DNA from: Mesobacillus jeotgali
Lineage (GTDB): Bacteria > Bacillota > Bacilli > Bacillales > Cytobacillaceae
Direction of reading: 5' to 3'
DNA: 64,000 nucleotides
NCBI RefSeq assembly: GCF_031759225.1
Contig: NZ_CP134494.1
Span: 932,001-996,000 of the forward strand
Translations under genes and position numbers: made by a program
Notes under the pieces: model-generated
What the model was told of the DNA's origin: nothing
Databases searched by the model: none
Seen by the model: the letters and a program-made list of their open reading frames with translations, nothing else
In this document: positions 1 through 8,968 of the stretch, one piece after another
Numbering within the stretch: the first letter of the stretch is position 1
How the letters are laid out: the number at the start of each line of letters is the position of its first letter

Positions 1-1
1 T

Positions 2-328
2 GCGATTTTTGCTCATAATGCTTCCTTTGACAGAAGCTTTTTATTCAGGATGTATCCGGAAGTCAATGAGATGAAATGGTATTGCACGATGAAGAATGTA
101 CAATGGAAGAACCATGGTTTCCCGAACAGCAAGCTGCTCACCTTATTGCAGGCACATAATATCTCGAAGTTCCAGACCCACAGAGCGATGGATGATATTA
201 CATATTTGACGGAACTCTTGAAGCAGCAAAATCCGAACGGCGATTATTATTTAAAAGAAGTGCTGGACTATGGCCCGATGCGCAAATACCAGCCTGCCCA
301 AAAACAGAGAAGAAGGATGTTCTACTAG
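2..328 (+). CDS. DnaQ-like 3'-5' exonuclease, C-terminal part
   Basis: The reading frame is open from the first bases and ends at a TAG, so the gene begins upstream of the window. The visible 108 residues start with AIFAHNASFDRSFL, which fits the Exo II motif (H-N-x-x-F-D) of the DEDD exonuclease superfamily. Further on, the segment HRAMDDITYLTELL fits the Exo III motif with its catalytic H-x(4)-D. These enzymes remove nucleotides from a 3' end, either for proofreading or for trimming DNA or RNA. The basic tail (KQRRRMFY) is not diagnostic. Whether it is a stand-alone exonuclease or the end of a larger protein such as a DinG-type fusion cannot be seen here. A strong terminator follows directly. 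Confidence 0.75.
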   Translation, partial: AIFAHNASFDRSFLFRMYPEVNEMKWYCTMKNVQWKNHGFPNSKLLTLLQAHNISKFQTHRAMDDITYLTELLKQQNPNGDYYLKEVLDYGPMRKYQPAQKQRRRMFY

Positions 329-329
329 G

Positions 330-356
330 AAAGGTGCCTGATTGCAGGCACCTTTT
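330..356 (+). terminator. Intrinsic terminator after the exonuclease gene
   Basis: The inverted repeat AAAGGTGCCTG / CAGGCACCTTT has a four-base loop (ATTG) and ends in a short T run. It begins two bases after the exonuclease stop codon and separates that gene from the convergent trhA. Confidence 0.85.
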
Positions 357-362
357 CAATAT

Positions 363-1010
363 TTATAGGACATATACGTATACGCTAAGGAAATGGGCGG
401 TGCTTCCGAGCATGATGAAAATGTGGAAGATTTCATGGAATCCCAGGTGCTTGGATCGAAGGAAATCGGGCTTCAAAGCATAAATGACACCGCCGATCGT
501 GTACATGATTCCCCCGATGACCAGCAAGGAAATTCCTCCCGTGCTCAGCACAGAGGAGAGTGGGGACACGACGAAAATGACCATCCAGCCCATGACAATA
601 TAAATAGAGGTCGACAGCCATCTTGGGCTCTTGAACCAAATCATCTTAAAAAGGATTCCGCACACTGCAGCGAATGTGATGATGCCGAACAGTGTCCAGC
701 CTGTCACTCCGTTGAGACTGATCAGGCAAAACGGAGTATAGGTTCCGGCTATCAGGACGAAAATCATTGAATGGTCAATTTTTCTAAGGAAGGCGATGAC
801 GCTATCTTTGCTGATGACCATATGGTAGGTAGCGGATGCCGTATAAAGCAGGATCATGCTGATGCCAAAAATCGTGACGGAAGTAATTGCGAGTGCTGAA
901 CCTGTAGTAATTGAAGCTTTGATAACGAGTGCAAGCAGTCCCGCAAAGGATAGTAAGGCACCAGCAAGATGGGTGAGGCCATTGATTGGTTCGCGGATGT
1001 AGCTGTTCAT
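363..1010 (-). CDS. trhA: Hemolysin III / PAQR-family membrane protein
   Basis: This 215-residue protein consists almost entirely of hydrophobic segments, about seven membrane helices. It carries the family's conserved polar residues: TASATYH in the second helix, RKIDHSMIF, and a C-terminal HEIFHIFIMLGSTAHF (H-x3-H), which form the metal site of PAQR/hemolysin III proteins. In bacteria this family (YplQ in Bacillus subtilis) is linked to membrane fluidity; haemolysis is seen mainly on overexpression. The start at 1010 is chosen because GGAGG lies seven bases upstream. A longer frame adds 25 residues with no ribosome site and would run over the promoter. The gene stands alone and converges with the exonuclease gene. 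Confidence 0.88.
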   Translation of the reverse strand: MNSYIREPINGLTHLAGALLSFAGLLALVIKASITTGSALAITSVTIFGISMILLYTASATYHMVISKDSVIAFLRKIDHSMIFVLIAGTYTPFCLISLNGVTGWTLFGIITFAAVCGILFKMIWFKSPRWLSTSIYIVMGWMVIFVVSPLSSVLSTGGISLLVIGGIMYTIGGVIYALKPDFLRSKHLGFHEIFHIFIMLGSTAHFLSVYVYVL

Positions 1011-1056
1011 TTTTAAACCTCCATATCGTTTAATGTAGTTTTGATAACTATATATA

Positions 1057-1085
1057 ATAATATATGCATAATGGTATGTAGTCAA
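1057..1085 (-). promoter_or_regulatory. Sigma-A promoter of trhA
   Basis: On the minus strand TTGACT (1085-1080) is followed after exactly 17 bases by TATTAT (1062-1057). It lies about 45 bases upstream of the chosen trhA start. The divergent DUF1836 gene has its own TATAAT at 1111-1116, with a weak -35 (TTTACG) 17 bases before it. Confidence 0.65.
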
Positions 1086-1141
1086 TGTTTACGACCTTGT
1101 TTTTTTGCATTATAATAAAATAAAAACATGAGGAGTTTATA

Positions 1142-1726
1142 GTGGATAATTTAGAACAGTTGCTAACTGAACTCAATCTTGAAAATAATATCGCACTGGA
1201 AGACATTCCGGAGATTGACTTGTATATGGATCAGGTCATCCAGCTATTCGAAAAGAACTTCGGCAGTTCCACGAGGAATGAGGATGAGAAGGTCCTCACG
1301 AAAACAATGATCAATAATTACGCTAAGGGGAAGCTGTTTTTCCCAATCAAGAATAAGAAGTATTCGAAGGAACACTTGATCCTGATCAGCCTGATTTATC
1401 AGCTGAAGGGCGGTTTATCCATTCAGGACATCAAGCAGACACTCGAAGGAATCAATGAGAAGACTGTGTCAGGAGAAATTCAGCTTGGCCAATTTTATCA
1501 AAGTTTCTTGAATCTACATGGGAAAAACATAGAGATTTTTAATGAGGATGTCCTCAAGACCGAGCAAGAAGTGAAACGAGAAGTGGAGAGGCTTGAGGTA
1601 GATGAACCAGAGGAGCTTGAAACGGTCCTTCTGATTGCATCCCTCATTAATATAAGTAATTTTTACAGAAAGACAGCGGAAAAGCTAGTTGACAGAATTG
1701 CAGCTGAAAAAAAGATAAAGGACTGA
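1142..1726 (+). CDS. DUF1836 domain protein
   Basis: This 194-residue soluble protein starts at GTG with GAGGAG nine bases upstream. Residues 45-110 contain LTKTMINNYAKGKLFFP followed by KKYSKEHLILISLIYQLK, the pattern of DUF1836, a domain of unknown function that resembles the DNA-binding head of MerR-type regulators. The C-terminal half is acidic and helical. The next gene encodes an excisionase-type helix-turn-helix protein seven bases after the stop, so the pair may form a small regulatory operon. A TATAAT box at 1111-1116 is the likely promoter. Nothing here shows what it regulates. Confidence 0.8.
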   Translation: MDNLEQLLTELNLENNIALEDIPEIDLYMDQVIQLFEKNFGSSTRNEDEKVLTKTMINNYAKGKLFFPIKNKKYSKEHLILISLIYQLKGGLSIQDIKQTLEGINEKTVSGEIQLGQFYQSFLNLHGKNIEIFNEDVLKTEQEVKREVERLEVDEPEELETVLLIASLINISNFYRKTAEKLVDRIAAEKKIKD

Positions 1727-1732
1727 ATCAGG

Positions 1733-1964
1733 GTGTATTTGACAGTAAAAGAAGCAGCGGAATATTTATCGATATCGGAAAAACAGGTAGAAAACATGAT
1801 TTTCCAAAAAAAAAATACGATCCATTCATGATGGTGAACAATATTTGATCTACAAGGATCAATTCAACACGCATATGAAACAGGTAGAGAAGTATAAAAA
1901 GCTCGTTGAGGAAATAATGAATGAGCCTGTGCCAGAGGATATCGACATTAAAGATGAGGATTAA
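1733..1964 (+). pseudogene. Excisionase-type HTH protein, frameshifted in a poly-A tract
   Basis: A GTG at 1733 opens a frame reading VYLTVKEAAEYLSISEKQVENM, the helix-turn-helix of the excisionase/MerR-like family. The frame enters a run of ten A's (1806-1815) and stops soon after. With nine A's it would continue as IRSIHDGEQYLIYKDQF and on to a TAA at 1962, giving a protein of about 76 residues with the expected wing. The two halves fit so well that one base of shift is the only defect. It could be a sequencing error, a real mutation, or a slippage site from which some full-length product is still made. There is no integrase nearby, so a phage excisionase role is unlikely. Confidence 0.7.
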
Positions 1965-1998
1965 AAAAACGCGAAAGGACTTATCCTTTCGCGTTTTT
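1965..1998. terminator. Bidirectional intrinsic terminator
   Basis: The arms AACGCGAAAGGA and TCCTTTCGCGTT enclose CTTA and are flanked by A's on the left and T's on the right. It can therefore stop both the DUF1836 unit and the convergent kinase gene. Confidence 0.85.
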
Positions 1999-2020
1999 AA
2001 TACTTTATAAGAGTCCTGGG

Positions 2021-3718
2021 TTATTGTCCGCTCTTTGATTGGCTCACCAATGAGCTTCCGTTTTTCTTGCCTTGCAGCCCGTTCACTTTGTCTCCGTGCT
2101 TGATCGGCAATTGGACGACCACTTCTGTCCCTATATCAGGCTCGCTTTTGAACTTGATTGTGCCATTATGGGACTGGACGATTTTGAAGCTGACCGTCAT
2201 TCCGAGACCAGTACCTTTTTCCTTGGATGAATAAAAAGGTTCACCAATTCTTTCGAGAAGTTCTTTCGATATTCCCACTCCCTCGTCCTTGACCATAACG
2301 GTTACCTTGTTATCATGGCTTTGAAGTGTGATGCCGACGACATCTCCTGCAGAAGATGCTTCAATCGCATTCTTTACAATATTGATGAATAATTGCTTGA
2401 GCTGGTTCGGCTCACATTCAATCATGACAGGATGACTTTGGACCTGGAATTCGATCTGGATATTATGCAGGCTTGCTTCTGATTTTAAAAGAGAGATAAC
2501 ATCATGTAGAATCACCTGTATGTCGGCTTCCGTATATTTGATTTGCTGGGGCTTGGCCAACAACAGCAATTCGCTCACGATATGGTTGATCCTGTTCAGT
2601 TCGTCGATCATGATCTGATAGTACAACTGGTGCTTTTCATCTTCCATCTGCAGCAGCTGGACAAGGCCCTTCAGGGAAGTGAGCGGGTTACGGATTTCAT
2701 GTGCCACGCTCGCGGAAAGTTCACCCACTACTGAAAGCTTGTCCGTTCTTCGCAAACGTTCCTCTGTTTGGCGAAGTTCCGTTATGTCCCGTGAATTGCA
2801 AATGATCCCGGCGATTTTATCATTCACGATGATCGGCAGGGACGTGCTTTGGAAAATCAATGGCTTACCGTTCTTATGCAGTAATTCGAGCTCAAACATT
2901 TGTGGACAATGATTTTCGACCACACTGGCAACCTTATCTAAGATCATCTGTCTTTGGGAATCAGGAAGTAAGTCTGCCAGGTTTTTCCCGATAAATTCTT
3001 CCTTGCTGAACCCTGTGATTTTTTCGAACTGTGGATTCAGGTTGGTAATCGTCCCATTCAAGTCAAGCATTGAAACAATATCAAGACTGTACTCGAACAA
3101 TGACCGGTATTGTTGCCTGCTCTCTTCGAGAAGGGTTTCAACATTTTTTCGTTCGGTAATATCCCGGCCGATGATGACAAGACCTTGTCGGCTTCCATCA
3201 TCATTGAAAAGAGGGACTTTTATCGTATCGAACGTCTTGTTCGTTCCATCAGGCTGCGGCAGCACTTCCTCGACACGGATGATCCCGCCTGCTTTCCATG
3301 CTTCTTCATCGGAGATCTCACAATATCTCAATGCATCACTGAAATAATTGCTGTACTCCGCAAGCTCCGAGTCTTTCTTTCCTCTATAGTCAACGTTTTC
3401 AATATCAAACAATTTCAGACCAAAATCATTTGCCTGAATCCAGCGGCCTTCTCCATCCTTGAAGTTGACGAAATCGACCATTGAATTGATCAATGTGGAT
3501 AGGCGCTCTTCCTCTTTTCTGGAGGCACTCAATTCCTCCATCTTCGAGATGAAAAAATAGAAAAACCAACCTGCCAGCAATACATAAAGGATTTCTTTCG
3601 TATGTTCGATAATGGCAACAAATTCAGAAGGAGCGTATAAATTCAGCAAATAGTTTGTACCGAAAATCCAGGCAATGCTCAGTATGAAAAAGATCAGGAC
3701 ATATTGCTTTTTCTTCAT
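2021..3718 (-). CDS. Membrane sensor histidine kinase with two PAS domains
   Basis: This 565-residue kinase has two membrane helices near the N terminus (about residues 5-25 and 42-60) with only a short external loop. Two PAS/PAC modules follow (about 75-190 and 205-320; both end in the RDITE motif). The HisKA domain has the H box SASVAHEIRNPLTSLKG, with phospho-acceptor His340, and the ATPase domain has an N box (NIVKNAIEAS) and G boxes (DEGVGIS, GTGLGM). The layout is like Bacillus KinC/KinE-type sporulation kinases, so phosphotransfer to a Spo0F-like partner is plausible but not shown. The start at 3718 has AGGAG seven bases upstream; a TTG start 12 codons earlier lacks one. No response regulator gene is adjacent, which is usual for such orphan kinases. 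Confidence 0.88.
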   Translation of the reverse strand: MKKKQYVLIFFILSIAWIFGTNYLLNLYAPSEFVAIIEHTKEILYVLLAGWFFYFFISKMEELSASRKEEERLSTLINSMVDFVNFKDGEGRWIQANDFGLKLFDIENVDYRGKKDSELAEYSNYFSDALRYCEISDEEAWKAGGIIRVEEVLPQPDGTNKTFDTIKVPLFNDDGSRQGLVIIGRDITERKNVETLLEESRQQYRSLFEYSLDIVSMLDLNGTITNLNPQFEKITGFSKEEFIGKNLADLLPDSQRQMILDKVASVVENHCPQMFELELLHKNGKPLIFQSTSLPIIVNDKIAGIICNSRDITELRQTEERLRRTDKLSVVGELSASVAHEIRNPLTSLKGLVQLLQMEDEKHQLYYQIMIDELNRINHIVSELLLLAKPQQIKYTEADIQVILHDVISLLKSEASLHNIQIEFQVQSHPVMIECEPNQLKQLFINIVKNAIEASSAGDVVGITLQSHDNKVTVMVKDEGVGISKELLERIGEPFYSSKEKGTGLGMTVSFKIVQSHNGTIKFKSEPDIGTEVVVQLPIKHGDKVNGLQGKKNGSSLVSQSKSGQ

Positions 3719-3850
3719 CTCTTGACTCCTAAAGTAAGCATCAAGCTCACGCAATTTGAAATTAGTGTTACTTTTCTATAGTAGCACAATTTTTTCGAAT
3801 TAAATTAAGATTATTTTTAATTTATTTTCTCTTCTATTTGGAAAATTATG

Positions 3851-3889
3851 CAAAGGACCGAAAGCGGATCCGGTCCTTTGAGAATTTTT
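3851..3889. terminator. Possible terminator hairpin
   Basis: CAAAGGACCG and CGGTCCTTTG form a ten-base stem just past the coiled-coil gene. The better T run is on the plus strand, and on the minus strand the tail is only GCATAATTTT. The direction of action is therefore uncertain. Confidence 0.5.
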
Positions 3890-4264
3890 TTAAAAATCTC
3901 CATCCGTTGCCTGGAAAGGGATATTCAAACGGTTTTCAACAGTGCGCAGCCTCTGGTTCAAACGGTTTAAACGTCGCGTATGCCGTTCGTCGTTTTGATT
4001 CAAGCGCGTAACCTCATTGTTTAAACGGCCAATCTCCCTATTGAGCCTTGCAATCTCCCTGTTTTGGCGGCCAATCTCTTTATTCTGCCGATCCAGCTCT
4101 GTTTTTTGAACCTGGAACTGCCGTTCAAGCTGAGTCACTCTACGTTCGAGAGCTGGCTGTCTTTCGTAACCATGCGAATCCTGCTGCTGTGCGTAATAGT
4201 TGAAATCATAATGAGTATAAGGGTCAAATTGATTCGGGTTGTAATTAAAGTGATGTTGATACAT
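3890..4264 (-). CDS. Small coiled-coil protein with Tyr/Asn-rich head
   Basis: I do not recognise this 124-residue protein. The first 40 residues are rich in Tyr, Asn, His and Gln, with no signal peptide. Residues 40-115 form an almost uninterrupted coiled coil built on a seven-residue pattern (RQNKEIG, RQNREIA, RLNREIG, RLNNEVT). AAGGAG lies nine bases before the ATG. A Tyr/Asn-rich head followed by a coiled coil would suit a structural protein of the spore surface, but no coat family signature is present, so that is only a suggestion. The gene stands alone. Confidence 0.7.
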   Translation of the reverse strand: MYQHHFNYNPNQFDPYTHYDFNYYAQQQDSHGYERQPALERRVTQLERQFQVQKTELDRQNKEIGRQNREIARLNREIGRLNNEVTRLNQNDERHTRRLNRLNQRLRTVENRLNIPFQATDGDF

Positions 4265-4417
4265 GCGGGCACACTCCTTATTGAGAAAAATCTGCCTGAG
4301 AGCTGGCGATAAATTCTCTATAAAGTATGTAGGTGAACGCGGAGAGTGATAGGCATTCGCCCAAAGAAGGGAAAAACTGGCGGGGCGGCGAATGGATAAG
4401 CAGGTGGTGAAGGTATT

Positions 4418-4924
4418 ATGGGAATGTCAAATTACTATCAGGATCTTCGGAGCAAAGTGGGAAGTGACCTTATTTTTATGCCGAGTGTGGCAGGAATCAT
4501 CAGGAATGAAGCGGGAGAAATCTTATTCCAGAACAAAGGGAATGGAGAAAAGTGGAGCTTGCCGGCAGGAGCGATCGAACTAGGAGAAGCACCGGCTGAA
4601 GCCGTAGTCCGCGAAGTCTGGGAAGAAACAGGGCTTCAGGTTTTACCGGAGAAATTACTCGGTGTTTTTGGCGGGGAAGAGTTCCGTTATGAATACCCGA
4701 ACGGCCACAAGGTTGAGTATGTGGTGTTTGTATTCGAGTGCAGACCCATCGGGGGAGAGCACAATCCAATTGACAGCGAGACTGCCGCATTACGATACTT
4801 CAAACCTGAAAGCAAGCCAGAATTAGCATTGCCTTATCCCGAGAGCATTTTTATGAAAAACGATAGTGAAAAGACTGAGTTTCAGTGGGATGAAGAATGG
4901 ATGAGAAGCCTTCAGGGGAGATGA
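4418..4924 (+). CDS. Nudix hydrolase
   Basis: This 168-residue protein carries a complete Nudix box at about residues 50-72, starting GAIELGEAP and ending REVWEETGL, with every G, E, R and E of the GX5EX7REUXEEXGU signature in place. It should bind Mg2+ and cleave a nucleoside diphosphate linked to another group. The substrate cannot be read from the sequence. Its size and C-terminal tail resemble the 150-170-residue Bacillus Nudix proteins rather than the short MutT type. The ribosome site is a modest GAAGG; a second ATG two codons on is also possible. The gene is alone and converges with the next gene. Confidence 0.88.
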   Translation: MGMSNYYQDLRSKVGSDLIFMPSVAGIIRNEAGEILFQNKGNGEKWSLPAGAIELGEAPAEAVVREVWEETGLQVLPEKLLGVFGGEEFRYEYPNGHKVEYVVFVFECRPIGGEHNPIDSETAALRYFKPESKPELALPYPESIFMKNDSEKTEFQWDEEWMRSLQGR

Positions 4925-4952
4925 AAAAAGAGAGCGCAAATCAGCGCTCTCA
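4925..4952. terminator. Terminator between Nudix and dehydrogenase genes
   Basis: The stem GAGAGCGC / GCGCTCTC lies between the two convergent genes. On the minus strand it is followed by a run of six T's, so it mainly serves the dehydrogenase gene, whose stop codon lies inside the stem. Confidence 0.75.
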
Positions 4953-5894
4953 ACCTTTCCGGAGTTGTTCCAATACAATCTGTGACTCATAGCCGGCGGC
5001 AAAATCAATGATTGTCGCTTCTTCGCCTTTGATTGCTTTTACAAGGTTATCAACCAACGAATCTGTCAGGGAGTGATCAGCATCCAATGGCAGGATTTCC
5101 TCGCCAAGCTTGCCGCCGATTAGCTCGCCCCAATTTAAAAGTGACAGTGTGCCATCTTCACCGTAGGCAGTGAACGCAATTTCCTCCTTGCCGGCAATTT
5201 GGCTCATGCCATCAATCAGAACCGGAGTCCCATCTGCTAGATTTAAGATTGCAAGAATCGCATTTTCACTCGCGTGCGGGTCAGCAGGGAATTGAATCTG
5301 GACATCCTTCACCTCTACTGGGCCGAAAATCTTTTGCAGCTGCTGGATGAAATGGACGCCAACCTCCAGGACATAGCCACCCTGCTCCTTGCTCGCAACC
5401 CATGCATTCTGCTGCCATGGACGCGGCCATTGCGGGAAGTGCATTTTCAATTGAACCCTTCTCAGGTTGCCAACATAGTTTTCCTGAATTAATTTTGCGA
5501 ACGTCTTGCTCCCGGCGCTATAGTTCAGCGGGAAATTCATCGCATGGACGACACCTGCATCCTGTGCCTGTTTTAATAGACTTTCTGCCTCCTCAACCGA
5601 GTTAGCCAGCGGCTTCTCACAAAGAATATGTATTCCTTTCGCAAGTACATCAGATGCAACAGCATGATGGAACTTAGGGGGAACAGCGACATAAACAAGA
5701 TCCAATTGCGTTTTCTCAAGCATTTCCTGATGCTCCGTGAACGCTGGAATCCCGCCAAGCTCGGCTGCCGTTTCCTTCGCTCTATCCTCCATCGCGTCAC
5801 ATACAGCCGCAATCTCAATCTCCGGGTGCTCTTGAAAACCTTTAATTAAACGCTGGCCAATCGCCCCAAGGCCAATCACTCCTACTTTTATCAT
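4950..5894 (-). CDS. Gfo/Idh/MocA-family NAD(P)-dependent oxidoreductase
   Basis: This 314-residue protein has the N-terminal Rossmann fingerprint VIGLGAIGQRL at residues 5-15 and the family hallmark CEKPLANSVEEAE near residue 95, whose lysine sits at the active site. These enzymes oxidise or reduce the hydroxyl or aldehyde group of sugars, inositols, bile pigments and similar compounds. The region around HFIQQLQKIFG fits the C-terminal substrate domain with its conserved histidine. GGAGG stands seven bases before the ATG. The gene is monocistronic with no sugar genes around it, so the substrate cannot be inferred. Confidence 0.85.
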   Translation of the reverse strand: MIKVGVIGLGAIGQRLIKGFQEHPEIEIAAVCDAMEDRAKETAAELGGIPAFTEHQEMLEKTQLDLVYVAVPPKFHHAVASDVLAKGIHILCEKPLANSVEEAESLLKQAQDAGVVHAMNFPLNYSAGSKTFAKLIQENYVGNLRRVQLKMHFPQWPRPWQQNAWVASKEQGGYVLEVGVHFIQQLQKIFGPVEVKDVQIQFPADPHASENAILAILNLADGTPVLIDGMSQIAGKEEIAFTAYGEDGTLSLLNWGELIGGKLGEEILPLDADHSLTDSLVDNLVKAIKGEEATIIDFAAGYESQIVLEQLRKG

Positions 5895-6100
5895 AAGATA
5901 CCTCCAGTAATTCTTTTACACACTATTATACAGAAAATCTTAATCATAAAATAGTTTAGTAAGCCGAAATAAATTAATATAAAATAAGTCTTTTTAACTA
6001 TGGATATTTAAGTTTTTAGATATTTTAGAATATTGAAACATCTATTTCTGCTAAGTAAAATTATAGTGTAATAGACTAAATGACAGGAAGGGGTAAAAAG

Positions 6101-8494
6101 TTGAAAAAGAAATTAGGTCTTAAAGTCCTATCCAGCCTGACGATGACTGCAATGCTTGCAAGCACGCTCTCATTTGCGTCTGCTGGGCCAGCCAAGGTCG
6201 ATGCGGTTGAAAAGACAAGCTTCGCGTCACAGGGAGGAGCACCAATTGATTTAGGCATTGCGAATGATGAAAGATTGATAGAAATGCTGAAGAAATCCGG
6301 GAAGATTGCCAGGGATGCCACTCCTGCAGAAGCGGAGAAAGCATTACAAAAGTATTTAAAAAATAAGGCAGCTGGGGCTTCCAAAGAGCCTGGGGAGTTA
6401 CATAAACATGAGAAGGAATTGAGCAGCACGCTAAATGAAAAGCTCGCTGGAACCGGATTGGTTAATGGTAAGGGAAACAAGGCAGGACAAACGAAGGGCA
6501 CAGTTGTTACCCCTGTTGAGGAAGAAAAATGGAATGGAGGCCAGCGAAAGGACAATGTTCTTGTTCTGTTGATTGAATATCCGGACCATCCAGCTACTCA
6601 AATTTCATCAGAAGATACAGATATGTATTATGATGAATATATCAAACAGCATTACACAGATATGATTTTCGGTGAAAATGGCTATGTTGGCCCTAATGGT
6701 GAAAAGCTTGTCTCCGTTAAGCAATACTATGAACAGCAATCAGGCGGAAGCTATACGATTGACGGACAGGTAGCAGGCTGGTACAAAGCATCTCAGCCAG
6801 CAGCATACTATGGAGGAAATAACGCAAGTGACAACGACAGTAATGCGCGCGGGCTTGTAAAAGAGGCATTGTATGCAGCAGCTGCAGACAGATCAGTAGA
6901 TTTGAATCAGTATGACCAGGAAGACCGCTATGACCTTGATGGCGACGGAAATTACCGCGAGCCGGATGGACTGATCGATCACCTGATGGTTGTTCATTCT
7001 TCAGTCGGTGAAGAAGCAGGCGGCGGACAATTGGGTGGAGATGCGATTTGGTCACATCGTTGGAATCTCGGTGGCGTAACGACATTGCCGCAAACAAAAA
7101 CGAAAGTTCCATACTGGGGAGGCAAACTTGCTGCATACGATTATACAATTGAACCAGCGGATGGGGCAGCAGGCGTATTCGCTCATGAATATGGACACGA
7201 CCTGGGTCTTCCAGATGAATATGACACGATTTATAGTGGTGCAGGTGAGGCAGTCGCTTATTGGTCAATCATGGCTAGCGGAAGCTGGGCAGGTAATGTT
7301 CCAGGTACTGAGCCGACAGGATTCAGCCCATATGCGAGGGAGTTCCTGCATGCAACAATGCCTGGCAGCAATTGGCTGACAGGTTCTACAATCCATGCAG
7401 ATGATTTGACGGGCACAGGAGTTGAGGTTTTATTAGACCAGGCAAACTCTAAAGGGACGAATAACGATGCTGTTAAAGTGGATTTGCCTGATAAAGTAAA
7501 CATAATTAACACTCCTGCTTCAGGAGCTTGGGAATACTATGGCGGAAAAGGTGATGAAGCCGATCACAAAATGGTTACCCAAGTTGACTTGACGAATGCG
7601 TCAAATGCTACTTTAGAATATGATGCATGGTATGATATTGAATCGAATTGGGATTATGCTATGGTGCAGGTATCAACAGACGGGGGTACTAGCTGGAAGT
7701 CATTATCGACGGCGAATACAAACTCAGACCTCGTATCAGACGGTTATCCTGCCATTAAAGAAAACCTTCCTGGCTATACAGGATCAAGTAACGGCTGGAT
7801 CCATGAATCCATTAACTTAAGTGAATATGCCGGACAAAGCATTCAGCTTCAATTCCGTTATATGACAGACTGGGGAACTTCATTGAATGGATTCTTCGTT
7901 GACAATGTAAAGGTTACTGCTGATGGTGCTGAATTACTGAACGACGGTGCCGAAGGAGAATCAGCTTTTGCATTTCACGGTTTTGAAAAGCATGAAGGAA
8001 AAACGGCTACAAAACATTACTACCTGTTAGAGTGGAGATCACACAACGGCGTGGATGAAGGTTTGAAGAACATCCGGCGCGGAGCAAGCTTGATGACATA
8101 CGATTCAGGCTTGGTAGTATGGTATGTTGACAACGGTTATGACAATAACTGGACAGGAGTCCATCCAGGAGAGGGATACCTTGGAGTAGTTGATGCCGAC
8201 CAGACCATCAACAGATGGAGTGATGGAGCACTTGGCTCAACACGCTACCAGATTCACGATGCAGCATTCAATCAGGGTAAGACAGAAGACATGTTCCTGG
8301 ATTATTCTAGTTTGTTAGGAATCACCATGAAGGATAATGCTACTCAAAGGACACCAGTATTTGATGACAGTGCAAATTATACTTCGCCAGTATTGCCGGA
8401 TGCCGGCCGCAACGTACCAACATACGGCCTGAAGTTCCGTGTACTCGGACAAAGCAGCGATGGAACTGTTGGCAAGGTGTTAATTTCTAAGTAA
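6101..8494 (+). CDS. Immune inhibitor A-type secreted metalloprotease (M6)
   Basis: This preproprotein of about 797 residues has a signal peptide (a KKKLGLK basic start, then a hydrophobic stretch to ASA near residue 30), a propeptide, and the zinc site HEYGHDLGLPDEYD with H362, E363 and H366 and a downstream ligand. Length and order match immune inhibitor A (InhA/Ina) of Bacillus, a protease that degrades host antimicrobial peptides and other proteins. A MAM-like or lectin-like beta domain follows the catalytic part (about residues 460-620). The start is taken as TTG at 6101, with AGGAAGGGG seven bases upstream. An in-frame ATG at 6080 overlaps that ribosome site and is less likely. It is monocistronic, with an AT-rich 200-bp region upstream in which I see no clear operator. 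Confidence 0.93.
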   Translation: MKKKLGLKVLSSLTMTAMLASTLSFASAGPAKVDAVEKTSFASQGGAPIDLGIANDERLIEMLKKSGKIARDATPAEAEKALQKYLKNKAAGASKEPGELHKHEKELSSTLNEKLAGTGLVNGKGNKAGQTKGTVVTPVEEEKWNGGQRKDNVLVLLIEYPDHPATQISSEDTDMYYDEYIKQHYTDMIFGENGYVGPNGEKLVSVKQYYEQQSGGSYTIDGQVAGWYKASQPAAYYGGNNASDNDSNARGLVKEALYAAAADRSVDLNQYDQEDRYDLDGDGNYREPDGLIDHLMVVHSSVGEEAGGGQLGGDAIWSHRWNLGGVTTLPQTKTKVPYWGGKLAAYDYTIEPADGAAGVFAHEYGHDLGLPDEYDTIYSGAGEAVAYWSIMASGSWAGNVPGTEPTGFSPYAREFLHATMPGSNWLTGSTIHADDLTGTGVEVLLDQANSKGTNNDAVKVDLPDKVNIINTPASGAWEYYGGKGDEADHKMVTQVDLTNASNATLEYDAWYDIESNWDYAMVQVSTDGGTSWKSLSTANTNSDLVSDGYPAIKENLPGYTGSSNGWIHESINLSEYAGQSIQLQFRYMTDWGTSLNGFFVDNVKVTADGAELLNDGAEGESAFAFHGFEKHEGKTATKHYYLLEWRSHNGVDEGLKNIRRGASLMTYDSGLVVWYVDNGYDNNWTGVHPGEGYLGVVDADQTINRWSDGALGSTRYQIHDAAFNQGKTEDMFLDYSSLLGITMKDNATQRTPVFDDSANYTSPVLPDAGRNVPTYGLKFRVLGQSSDGTVGKVLISK

Positions 8495-8499
8495 GAATG

Positions 8500-8535
8500 A
8501 AAAAACGCTGCCGGTTTATTGAACGGCAGCGTTTT
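8500..8535 (+). terminator. Terminator of the immune inhibitor A gene
   Basis: AAAAACGCTGCCG and CGGCAGCGTTTTT form a long stem that ends in T's, immediately after the protease stop codon. Confidence 0.88.
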
Positions 8536-8549
8536 TATATTCCTTACTA

Positions 8550-8900
8550 CTAATCAATATCAGGCTGGAACCCAATCAACTTGGCCTTTTTATCCGCTCG
8601 AGGGTCCGCATCAGGGAAGGTGATTACGGATGCGATATAATCCCAGCGCAGGAACATGTGGGTGATACAGGTTTCCTCTACCTGGTCTTCAGAGGGAATG
8701 GCCGTTCCATCCTCTTTCTGGATTGGAGTCCGCTTATAGCAAGGATTCTCAACCCAAATCCCCATGTTCTCAGCATGTACTATTTTTACAAGATACCATT
8801 CATCTGGCTGGAAAATCCCTGTAATGTCGCCAATCATGCTTTCGGGAAAGTTTTTAAGTTTAATTTGAACCTTCTCGTTAACATAAGCATCTAAAAACAT
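8550..8900 (-). CDS. Hypothetical protein, 116 residues
   Basis: I do not recognise this small soluble acidic protein. It has an N-terminal stretch that looks like an RNA-binding-like or small beta barrel fold (VNEKVQIKLKNFPESMIGDITG), a WYLVKIVHAENMGIWVENP core and two cysteines. The start at 8900 is preceded by GGAG eight bases upstream; the frame could begin two codons earlier without a ribosome site. It lies between the convergent protease gene and the GNAT gene and may have its own promoter. Beta-strand-rich composition suggests a small domain that modifies or senses another factor, but no function can be assigned. Confidence 0.65.
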   Translation of the reverse strand: MFLDAYVNEKVQIKLKNFPESMIGDITGIFQPDEWYLVKIVHAENMGIWVENPCYKRTPIQKEDGTAIPSEDQVEETCITHMFLRWDYIASVITFPDADPRADKKAKLIGFQPDID

Positions 8901-8968
8901 GAGCAATCTCCTTTCAATAAAAGACTCATCCTTTACCTACTTCCTTTTTCAGCAAAAAATAAACATGA

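Noticed and set aside
1733..1964. Excisionase-like gene as a prophage mark
   Set aside because: No integrase, attachment repeats or phage genes lie nearby. Such helix-turn-helix proteins are common outside phages.
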